Shown here: positions 16,389 through 23,111 of the stretch, piece by piece
Position numbering within the stretch: the first letter of the stretch is position 1
How the letters are laid out: every line of letters starts with the position of its first letter
Source: an uncultured Acidobacteriota bacterium
GTDB taxonomy: Bacteria > Acidobacteriota > Terriglobia > Terriglobales > Acidobacteriaceae
Direction of reading: 5' to 3'
Length of the DNA: 30,205 nucleotides
Assembly (NCBI GenBank): GCA_903832475.1
Contig: CAILBQ010000692.1
Location: 1 to 30,205, forward strand
The notes under the pieces: generated by a model
The model's input: the letters and a program-made list of their open reading frames with translations, nothing else
Told to the model about the DNA's origin: nothing
The model's database searches: none
Position numbers and translations under genes: made by a program

Positions 16389-16664
16389 CTAGTACGGAAC
16401 AAGCGTCTGCACAGCCCATCCCAGCAGCGGCACAGAACCCGCGATCAGCAGTACGATCAGCGCGAAGTAAGAGATGGACATCGCATTAATATGTTCTTTA
16501 AACATGTCATGCTTGGCGTGTTCCGCCGCCTGCAGAGGCGTCTCTTGAATGTCTTCCAGCAAGTCGCTTAAAAAGACCGTGACTGGTGAGGGCTTATGGC
16601 TCTCGGCCTCGTCATGCCGGCTGCTGACGTGATGTCCATGATGCGCTGCGAATGTTGTTCCCAT
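16389..16664 (-). CDS. Small protein with single C-terminal membrane segment, unknown function
   Basis: A 91-residue protein I do not recognise. The N-terminal part is hydrophilic and His-rich (AAHHGHHVSSRHDE), the middle charged (LEDIQETPLQAAEHAKHDMF), and the end holds one membrane segment at about 63-88 preceded by KEHINAMSIS. A strong GGAGGAG lies directly upstream of the ATG, so translation is well supported. The next gene upstream on the same strand, at 16938-17246, encodes a protein of the same design. A CRP-type palindrome at 16746-16765 and a possible -10 element lie in front of it. It is probably tail-anchored in the inner membrane with its N-terminus in the cytoplasm; that is an inference from topology only. 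Confidence 0.72.
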   Translation of the reverse strand: MGTTFAAHHGHHVSSRHDEAESHKPSPVTVFLSDLLEDIQETPLQAAEHAKHDMFKEHINAMSISYFALIVLLIAGSVPLLGWAVQTLVPY

Positions 16665-16719
16665 CGTTCTCCTCCATCGCCGTCAGGCTCCCGCCCGCCG
16701 TTGCGATTCCCGATGTCTA

Positions 16720-16765
16720 AATCTAGAAATCGACAGTGGATGGAGGATGTGAGCGCTGTCACATC
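16720..16765 (-). promoter_or_regulatory. CRP-type operator with candidate -10 element
   Basis: GATGTGA (16746-16752) and TCACATC (16759-16765) form a perfect palindrome around six bases, exactly the TGTGA-N6-TCACA pattern of CRP/FNR-family sites. On the minus strand TAGATT (complement of 16720-16725) is a possible -10 element. With a start about 7 bases beyond it, the operator centre lies near -42, the position used for class II activation by CRP. The target would be the small membrane protein gene starting at 16664. Confidence 0.6.
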
Positions 16766-16937
16766 TTTCAAAAATTCAAATGGCACTCAATTCAAGCTAG
16801 CCAGCCAGAACCCCACGTTGGTTTGGCAAGGCTGGTTTGCCGTAAATGAAGCAGCTCTGTTTGCCGGGGGTGTAGACCACAGAGATCAGCGCTTCCACGG
16901 AGCGTCCTGGTCGGTCACCTCGAGATCGGCCCACTCT

Positions 16938-17246
16938 TCAGTCAGCTCCAACTAGACTCACGACAGCCACTCCGGGCCGATCGGTCTGATGGTTCGCATG
17001 GGAATACCAGTAAATCCCTCCAATTGCCGCCAGCAGGATGAGCGCAATAATGACAAACAAGCTGATCGACAAGCCGGTCACATGCTTCTGTACCAGCTCA
17101 TCGGTCTGATTTGGATCGACCAGATTTCGAGTCGCATCCATCTCATGAGCCTCGCTCGTCACCTCGCGCTTCAGGTCCGAGCCAAACCCTTTTATCTCTT
17201 CCTTTACCGTCGGATCGGGCCCCTTGCCCGTCGGTTCATAAGCCAT
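16938..17246 (-). CDS. Small protein with single C-terminal membrane segment, look-alike of its neighbour
   Basis: A 102-residue protein of unknown function. It begins with a hydrophilic, acidic/basic mixed region (about 1-65) and has one membrane segment at about 69-88, preceded by QKHVTGLSIS, followed by a short tail. The SIS-plus-hydrophobic pattern and a preceding His resemble the neighbouring 91-residue protein. ATG 17246 is preferred: GGAGG lies 8 bases upstream. A GTG at 17255 would overlap that site. It is divergent from the RNase R gene (121 bases). A 273-base gap separates it from the neighbour, which has its own operator, so the two may be regulated independently. Confidence 0.7.
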   Translation of the reverse strand: MAYEPTGKGPDPTVKEEIKGFGSDLKREVTSEAHEMDATRNLVDPNQTDELVQKHVTGLSISLFVIIALILLAAIGGIYWYSHANHQTDRPGVAVVSLVGAD

Positions 17247-17367
17247 GTCCTTCACCTCCGCAATTTGCTTTACCGGGCAATCCTAGCCATCCCAGACTCG
17301 CTTCGATGTCCAATAGAAGTCAGTAGCTCCTCTCCAACTGCATCTCGCGAACACGGCAGCCTCCCAA

Positions 17368-20043
17368 ATGACCTACTCTGATTACATGACGGATCGAGAA
17401 CTCCTGGGCCACATCGAGCGCGCTGCCGGACGCAAAGCCGGCTACAAACAACTCGTCCGCGAACTCGGCCTGGGTGGCGGCCGGCAGCGCCGCGAACTGC
17501 TCGACCAACTCGATCGCATGACCCAGCTCGGCCAGCTCAGCAAAATCGATCGCGAACACTGGGGCATTCCCGTGGCTAAAAGCGCCGTGCCCGCACATCT
17601 CCCCGGCACTCGAGACAACCTGATCGCTGGCCGCCTCGACCTGCACCGGGACGGCTTCGGCTTTGTCCGCCCCAACGTCATCGCCGGCCAGAGATCGAGT
17701 CAGGACGACGACATCTTCATTCCGCCGCCCGAAATCAACGGCGCCATGCAGGGCGACCAGGTGCTCGTTGAGGTTGGGCCGCCCAAGCGCGACGGCCGCA
17801 GAGAAGGCCGCATCGCTCGCATTCTCGAACGCAAGAACCCCACCGTCGTCGGCGTCTTCCACTACGCCAAGAAAGGTCGCCGCGGCGCCTGGCTGCCCGG
17901 CGAACATCGCGGCAACTTCGTCACTCCCTCTGACTCGCGCATGACTCAGCCCGTTATGATCCACGAGGGCGACGAAGTCCCCGAAGTTGGCCCCCAGCAC
18001 CGCGTCCTCGGCTCAGAAGCGCAAGCCGCTGCGTCCCATCATGGAGATCCCGAAGGCCTCAACCTTGAAGGACTCATCGTCGACGTCGAAATCATCTCCT
18101 GGCCCACCCCTACCAAGCCCGCCTACGGTCGCGTCATTGAAGTCCTCGGCGACCCCGACGACTTTGGTGTCGACGTGGAAATGATCATCCGCAAGCACCA
18201 GCTACCCCGCGTCTTCCCCGAAAAAGTTCTCGCCGAAGCTCGCGCCGTCGCGCATCTAGACCCTGAAGAAGTGAAGCGCCGCCGCGACTTCCGCGACCTG
18301 CCTATCGTTACCATCGACGGCAAGACGGCCCGTGACTTCGACGACGCCGTTTTGGTGCGTGAACTCGCCGGCGGCGGCTGGGAACTCCAGGTCCACATCG
18401 CCGACGTTGCCGAATATGTCCGGCCAGCTACCGACCTCGACCTCGAAGCCCGTCTGCGCGGCACCAGCGTCTACTTCCCCGACCGCGCCATCCCCATGCT
18501 CCCGCAGGAGCTCTCGACCGATATCTGCTCGCTCCGCCCCAACGAAGATCGCCTCGTCCTCAGCTGCCTCATGCGCTTGACCAGCGACGCCCGCATGGAG
18601 AGCTACGAAATCGTCGAAGGCGTGATCCGCTCGGCCGCCCGCATGACCTATACCGAGGTCCATGCCATTCTCGAAGGCGATGAATCCACTCGCACCCAGT
18701 ATTCCGCGCTCGTCCCAGAATTCGAACGCATGCGCGAACTCGCCGGCCGCCTCAACAAGCGCCGCAGTGAACGCGGCAGCATCGACTTCGACCTGCCCGA
18801 GCCCATCATTGAATTCGACGAACTGGGCCAGATGCAGGGCGTTTCAAGGGCTGAACGAACCTGGGCTAACCGCCTTATCGAAGAGTTCATGCTCGCCGCC
18901 AACGAATGCGTCGCCACCTGGCTAGAAGACCTCGGCGTTCCCTCGATCTACCGCATCCACGAAAAGCCCGACCCGCGTCGGGTCGTCGACTTCGAAGACG
19001 CCGCCGCGGCTTTCGGCTATTCCCTCGGCCTCGGCGCGCTCCCCGTTAAGAAATTCCAGGCCAGGGGCGATCGCCGCGAACAGCAGCGCTCCGGTCGCAA
19101 TGCTCGCGACGCCCGCACCCACGAAGTCCCGGAAGACATCCCCGTGACGCCCAGGATGTACCAGAAACTTTCCGCGCGCATCGCCGGCAAACCCGAAGAG
19201 CGCATTCTGAGCTACCTGATACTGCGCTCGCTCAAGCAGGCCCGCTACTCCGAGGTCAACGAAGGGCACTTCGCCCTCGCCGCACCCAGCTACACTCACT
19301 TCACTTCGCCCATCCGCCGCTACCCCGACCTCATCGTCCACCGCATAACCAAAGAGCTACTGCGCGCCCACGTCTCAGGGCTCGGAACGGTGGGCGAAAT
19401 GCGCCATCGCTCGCCGTGGTCTCACGCTAACGAAGGGGACAAGTTCGGCGGCCTGGATTTGCGCCCCGTACACCCCAAGACAAACGTGCACGAAGCCTAC
19501 AAAGGGACGGCCCCGCTGCCCGAAGCCGAACTCGCCGCCATTGCCGCCGAAACCAGCGTCACCGAGCGCCGCGCCGCCGACGCCGAGCGCGAACTTGTCG
19601 AATGGAAAAAGGTTAAGTTCATGCAAGACCGGGTTGGCGAAGAGTTTGAAGCCATGGTCCTCAACCCGGCGAAATACGGTCTCTTCATCGAGTTGAAGGA
19701 CATGTTTGTCGAGGGCCTCGTTCCCATCGAAAGCTTCCTCAACGACCGCTACACCTACCGCGAAAACACCCGCGAAATCGTCGGCAACTCTACTGGCCGC
19801 GTTTACCGTGCTGGTGACCAGGTCCGCGTCATTCTCGACAAGGTGCTGGCCCTCGAACGCAAGCTTCAGTTCGCCATCCTCGAAGACCCGCCACTGGCAA
19901 AATTGAGAGGCGGCGCCAAGGCCGGCAAGCCACCAAAGAGAGCAGCTCTCTCCAAATCAGGCCGCGCCAAAGCCTCTCGCCGCGAAGCCACTCGCCCTGG
20001 CGGCAAGAGCAAATTCAAGAAAAAGGGCCGCCCCCGCAAATAG
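17368..20043 (+). CDS. rnr: Ribonuclease R (RNB family 3'-5' exoribonuclease)
   Basis: Processive 3'-5' exoribonuclease that degrades structured RNA, including rRNA and mRNA fragments. The 891 residues contain an N-terminal winged-helix region (about 8-75), cold-shock/OB domains (about 90-270), the RNB catalytic domain (about 290-680) and a C-terminal S1 domain (about 755-840), then a Lys/Arg-rich tail. The active-site aspartates are present in TIDGKTARDFDDAV: Asp317, Asp323, Asp325 and Asp326. FTSPIRRYPDLIVHR is also canonical. There is a longer insertion than in E. coli RNase R between LLRAH and the AERR-like helix (about 35 extra residues). Start: ATG 17368 or ATG 17386 (MTDRELL, the start I remember in relatives); no clear ribosome-binding site is seen for either. 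Confidence 0.95.
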   Translation: MTYSDYMTDRELLGHIERAAGRKAGYKQLVRELGLGGGRQRRELLDQLDRMTQLGQLSKIDREHWGIPVAKSAVPAHLPGTRDNLIAGRLDLHRDGFGFVRPNVIAGQRSSQDDDIFIPPPEINGAMQGDQVLVEVGPPKRDGRREGRIARILERKNPTVVGVFHYAKKGRRGAWLPGEHRGNFVTPSDSRMTQPVMIHEGDEVPEVGPQHRVLGSEAQAAASHHGDPEGLNLEGLIVDVEIISWPTPTKPAYGRVIEVLGDPDDFGVDVEMIIRKHQLPRVFPEKVLAEARAVAHLDPEEVKRRRDFRDLPIVTIDGKTARDFDDAVLVRELAGGGWELQVHIADVAEYVRPATDLDLEARLRGTSVYFPDRAIPMLPQELSTDICSLRPNEDRLVLSCLMRLTSDARMESYEIVEGVIRSAARMTYTEVHAILEGDESTRTQYSALVPEFERMRELAGRLNKRRSERGSIDFDLPEPIIEFDELGQMQGVSRAERTWANRLIEEFMLAANECVATWLEDLGVPSIYRIHEKPDPRRVVDFEDAAAAFGYSLGLGALPVKKFQARGDRREQQRSGRNARDARTHEVPEDIPVTPRMYQKLSARIAGKPEERILSYLILRSLKQARYSEVNEGHFALAAPSYTHFTSPIRRYPDLIVHRITKELLRAHVSGLGTVGEMRHRSPWSHANEGDKFGGLDLRPVHPKTNVHEAYKGTAPLPEAELAAIAAETSVTERRAADAERELVEWKKVKFMQDRVGEEFEAMVLNPAKYGLFIELKDMFVEGLVPIESFLNDRYTYRENTREIVGNSTGRVYRAGDQVRVILDKVLALERKLQFAILEDPPLAKLRGGAKAGKPPKRAALSKSGRAKASRREATRPGGKSKFKKKGRPRK

Positions 20044-20259
20044 CGATACTCCTTGAATGAAACGAGTCGTCCCGCGAAAGCGAAGCTGCGTGCTGAGGAC
20101 AGGACTTCGTCGCTTCTGTGGTCGCAGCGAGTTGGAGGCTTTCCTTTACTCTCGGGATCTTCCGCAGCGAATCTGATCGTCGTTGCGACGGCGAAGCCGC
20201 ACTCCTGATTGCGTGAAAACTTGACTCCATCTACTACAATGGAAACAGGAGCAAGCTCA

Positions 20260-20541
20260 ATGGCACACATGGTTTTTTGCACGCGCAACAAGAAGGAAAT
20301 GGAAGGCCTGGATGAACCGCCTTTCGATTCCGAATTCGGCCAGAAGATCTACAAGAACGTTTCCAAGCAGGCCTGGGCCGAGTGGGTCGAGCGCCAGAAG
20401 ATGCTCCTCAACGAATACCGTCTTCAGCCTTGGACACCGCAGGCCCAAAACTTCCTGGTCGAGCAGATGCAGGAATTCTTCTTCGGCGACGGAAGCGAAA
20501 AAGCCGCCCTCCCCGCCGAGTATGTCCCACCCACCCACTGA
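20260..20541 (+). CDS. yggX: YggX-type Fe(2+)-trafficking/oxidative protection protein
   Basis: Small cytoplasmic protein associated with protection of iron-sulphur proteins from oxidative damage. The 93 residues match the family in length (about 90) and layout: the N-terminal VFCTRNKKEMEGLDEPPF with conserved Cys7, then GQKIYKNVSKQAWAEW and the helix around LLNEYRLQPW, then FLVEQMQEFFFG. I chose ATG 20260, preceded by AGGAG 8 bases upstream; an ATG at 20239 lies in frame but without such a site. The gene stands alone downstream of the RNase R gene (216 bases), which may be a separate transcript. The original claim of iron trafficking is debated for this family; the name follows usage. Confidence 0.93.
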   Translation: MAHMVFCTRNKKEMEGLDEPPFDSEFGQKIYKNVSKQAWAEWVERQKMLLNEYRLQPWTPQAQNFLVEQMQEFFFGDGSEKAALPAEYVPPTH

Positions 20542-20712
20542 GCCAGTAAGCGCCGGCTACGAGCTTTCGATTCGACCTCATTTAGCAAGCAATGAGAAGG
20601 TCGACAGACAGCAAACAGACTGTAAAGCGCATTCACAATGCAAGCAAAATGCCATCTGTTTGCACTCACAGGCGCAATTCAAATCCCTCATGTAAACTAA
20701 CTATGAAACCCC

Positions 20713-20733
20713 CGGCTCTCTCCGAGCCGTTTT
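20713..20733 (+). terminator. Intrinsic terminator upstream of tRNA-Pro
   Basis: CGGCTC (20713-20718) pairs with GAGCCG (20724-20729), loop TCTCC, followed by TTTT. It lies nine bases before the tRNA gene and would end transcription from yggX. The tRNA promoter would then have to overlap or lie upstream of this hairpin, or the tRNA depends on read-through. Confidence 0.55.
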
Positions 20734-20741
20734 CACTGTGT

Positions 20742-20818
20742 CGGGACGTGGCTCAGCCTGGTAGAGCACTCGCTTGGGGTGCGAGGGGTCGGCAGTTCAA
20801 ATCTGCCCGTCCCGACCA
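20742..20818 (+). tRNA. tRNA-Pro (anticodon GGG)
   Basis: A 77-base cloverleaf: acceptor stem CGGGACG with CGTCCCG, D-arm around GGCTCAGCCTGGTAGAGC, anticodon stem CTCGC/GCGAG with the seven-base loop TTGGGGT, giving anticodon GGG, T-arm with GTTCAAATC and encoded ACCA end. C1-G72 with A73 is typical of tRNA-Pro. It reads proline CCC and CCU codons. No CDS is interrupted and no integrase gene lies nearby. Confidence 0.96.
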
Positions 20819-21013
20819 TTTCCCCATCATTTTCCTTTGAACTGCCGACGCCGACGGCCCTAGTCTGCGTCGTAGCGCTGCGGGGCAATTTTCGGCGCGC
20901 ACCGAAGAAGACCGGAATGGGATTCCAGCCATCTGATTGTCGACTCACGCCGGGTCAAGCAACTGCTTGTACATTGGCGCGGCTCGATAGCTCACTAAAG
21001 CGTGCGGTTCCGG

Positions 21014-21256
21014 TCAGAGAGCTGACTTAGGAGTCTTGTCTTCTGCTTTGTACTTTTCGCGTCGAATTGCAGCTTCTTCGCCTTCGCGCACTTTTTGTGC
21101 CTGGATCAGGTGCAAAGCCAGGGACAACCCCACATGGAATCGCTCGCGACATAGCCGGCACCGGACCGGGAACTGCAACAACGCCAGACGAGGAAGATCT
21201 GTCAGGCGCAATCGCGAGGTCCTGAATTTGGGTGTGCCACAGTAGGGGCAATTCAT
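21014..21256 (-). CDS. Zinc-ribbon-like small protein, unknown function
   Basis: A small protein (80 residues from this start) beginning MNCPYCGTPKF, followed by VRCRLCRERFH: two CxxC knuckles about 30 residues apart, the pattern of a zinc ribbon. The rest is hydrophobic (LSLALHLIQ) then charged and probably helical. The start is uncertain: ATG 21256 has AAGGA 13 bases upstream, ATG 21268 is just upstream, and the open frame reaches ATG 21316 (100 residues). The zinc ribbon suggests nucleic-acid or protein binding, but no specific family is recognised. It lies downstream of the MerR-type gene on the same strand with a 213-base gap, and converges with tRNA-Pro. Confidence 0.7.
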   Translation of the reverse strand: MNCPYCGTPKFRTSRLRLTDLPRLALLQFPVRCRLCRERFHVGLSLALHLIQAQKVREGEEAAIRREKYKAEDKTPKSAL

Positions 21257-21469
21257 AAAATCTACCATTTCCTTGCGGGTAGGCGGCAAAACGCCGGCTT
21301 GAAAAAGTACGGTCATGAGTACGGCCGAGGCGAATCTTAAGTCTCAAAATAGCACGAGCCGCATCAGCCGTCTGACTTTCGCGACGACCGTCATTACCAA
21401 AGTTTTAGGCCCAGTCTTTGATTGAGATGGCTTACATTTCAGAGCCGTTGCCCGCCCCAGGCCAGCCCA

Positions 21470-21955
21470 TTAAAAGGGAAACGTGGGGTCGGCGGGAGCC
21501 TTAAAAGTCGTCAGACGGGTACGTTTGCGCTGAATTGTGGGTTGATCCACAGCAAGCTGTCTCGCTAATTCGCGAAGTTCCGCGCGGGCTCGCCCGATCA
21601 CTGCTGTCGCGGCGTCCAGCCGCTGCTGGGCCTGTTCGTTGGTGAGCGGCAGAACGCCCTGGCTGACGCGCTGCCGCGGTGCAGCCTCCAAAGCCTGACG
21701 CGCCCCGGCCAGGGTATAGCCCTCGTTGTGAACCAGTTGCTTGATTCGCAGAGCCAGTTCCACTTCGCGTCGCCGGTACAACCGCTGTCCCGTCCCGCCT
21801 TTATTGGGCTTCAAATTGGGAAACTGCGTCTCCCAGAATCGAAGGACGTATGGCTCAACGCCGCAAATGCGGGCTACATCCCCGATGCGGAAGTACAGCC
21901 GGTCAGGGATCTCGGTCGTGGGCGGAATGCGTTTTTGGGCAGACTGTGCAGCCAT
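21470..21955 (-). CDS. MerR family transcriptional regulator
   Basis: DNA-binding regulator of the MerR type. The 161 residues have the winged-helix domain at about 20-90: YFRIGDVARICGVEPYVLRF, then WETQFPNLKP, the wing with GQRLYRRREVELALRI and LVHNEGYTLAGARQAL. A C-terminal helix (about 100-140) would form the dimer coiled coil. No cysteine-rich metal-binding end is seen, so it is not a classical metal sensor; its effector is unknown. In several diderm bacteria a similar protein lies near the IHF-alpha gene, which is not visible here. ATG 21955 is strongly supported by GGGAGG close upstream. The glutathione peroxidase gene lies 151 bases upstream on the same strand. Confidence 0.92.
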   Translation of the reverse strand: MAAQSAQKRIPPTTEIPDRLYFRIGDVARICGVEPYVLRFWETQFPNLKPNKGGTGQRLYRRREVELALRIKQLVHNEGYTLAGARQALEAAPRQRVSQGVLPLTNEQAQQRLDAATAVIGRARAELRELARQLAVDQPTIQRKRTRLTTFKAPADPTFPF

Positions 21956-22106
21956 TCGATCCTCCCAAACAGCACGCTGAGGCAGCTCCAACTAGCCAAA
22001 GTATAGGCCACTCGCAGGGAAATGAAGCAGCGGATTCTGTCAGCTTCTTCGCCACTGGCCTCAAACTTGCCAGCGGTGTCGTAACTCCTTTGCCCGAAAG
22101 GATGGG

Positions 22107-22601
22107 TCACAGCAGCTTTTCGATGAAGGGAACCAACTCCGCCGGCGCCGCCTTCGGAGCGAATCGATCCACGACCTTGCCCTCCCGGTCGACGAGGAAT
22201 TTGGTGAAATTCCATTTGATGGCTTCGGTGCCAAGGATGCCGGCCTGCTCACTCTTTAAAAACTTGAACAGCGGATGCGCTTCTGCCCCGTTCACATCAA
22301 TCTTGGCAAAGATCGGAAAAGTAACCCCGTAGTTCAGCTCGCAAAACTGGGCAATTTCGTCGGCGCTCCCCGGCTCCTGGGCGCCAAACTGATTGCAGGG
22401 AAAGCCCAGCACCACCAGTCCGCGTTCCTTGAATCGCTCGTAGAGCGCCTCGAGCCCCGCATATTGCGGAGTGAATCCGCACTTACTGGCCGTATTGACG
22501 ACCAGCAAGACCTTTCCCCTATACTCCGCGAGAGGGACCTCTTTTCCGTCCAACGTCGGTGCGGAAAGGCCGTAAATTCCACCCTGAATTGCCTCAGTCA
22601 T
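22107..22601 (-). CDS. Glutathione/thioredoxin peroxidase (GPx family)
   Basis: Peroxidase of the thioredoxin fold that reduces hydrogen peroxide and lipid hydroperoxides. The 164 residues carry all signatures: NTASKCGFTPQY with peroxidatic Cys41, FPCNQFGAQEPG with Gln75, and KWNFTKFLVDREG with Trp130 and Asn131, giving the usual Cys-Gln-Trp-Asn tetrad. Cys87 in QFCELNYGVTFP occupies the place of the resolving cysteine in thioredoxin-dependent members, so thioredoxin may be the true electron donor. There is no selenocysteine. No signal peptide is seen, so it is cytoplasmic. The ATG is preceded by GAGG with 10 bases spacing. It is divergent from the CPXCG gene, sharing the 132-base promoter region. 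Confidence 0.95.
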   Translation of the reverse strand: MTEAIQGGIYGLSAPTLDGKEVPLAEYRGKVLLVVNTASKCGFTPQYAGLEALYERFKERGLVVLGFPCNQFGAQEPGSADEIAQFCELNYGVTFPIFAKIDVNGAEAHPLFKFLKSEQAGILGTEAIKWNFTKFLVDREGKVVDRFAPKAAPAELVPFIEKLL

Positions 22602-22733
22602 GCAACAGACCTCACAAGAATGTAGATGGTGCGTCTAAAAAGATGCAGATCCCGTTCTGTTTGACGCAGCAATACAAAACGATACCCGCCTCACTCCGAT
22701 AGACTGAAGTGTAGCAACCGGGAGAATTCCGCC

Positions 22734-22931
22734 ATGTCTCGCTTCGACGGCGACGCAGGTTTCGTTTGTGCAGGTTGCGGGGAATGGAACGAAACCACCG
22801 TAGATGCGTCTGCTGGAACGAGACAAAGCTACGTTGAGGACTGCCAGGTATGCTGCAAACCCAACGTCCTGCGCATCGCGTGGGATCAACGTAGGCAGTC
22901 ATACCAGATTGACGCGGAACTGGAGAGTTGA
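22734..22931 (+). CDS. CPXCG motif-containing cysteine-rich protein
   Basis: A 65-residue protein of the CPXCG (Cys_rich_CPXG) family, whose function is unknown. VCAGCGEWNETTVDASAG gives Cys12 and Cys15, and YVEDCQVCCKPN gives Cys37, Cys40 and Cys41; together they form a four-cysteine zinc-binding pattern. Here the usual CPxCG reads CAGCG, with Ala in place of Pro. The start is supported by GGGAGA about 9 bases upstream. It lies divergent from the glutathione peroxidase gene and before bamA (180 bases). Confidence 0.85.
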   Translation: MSRFDGDAGFVCAGCGEWNETTVDASAGTRQSYVEDCQVCCKPNVLRIAWDQRRQSYQIDAELES

Positions 22932-23111
22932 CCCGCATCCAAGCCGGACCCTATTTGGGCAGGGCTGGTGCGGTCCAATATAATCAGTCTTTCGCCGAAT
23001 CGCAGCAAGGTCCGGAACCGATTTTTTAGCCGTGAGGGTGTGCTTATTTTTCCCGTCAAGTCGAACCATGCACCATATCTGTCCAGTTGCTCGCCGCAGG
23101 GTCTCGCCACG

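Noticed and set aside
20742..20818. tRNA-Pro as an integration site for a genomic island
   Set aside because: No integrase, no repeated tRNA 3' end visible in the window and flanking genes are ordinary chromosomal ones.
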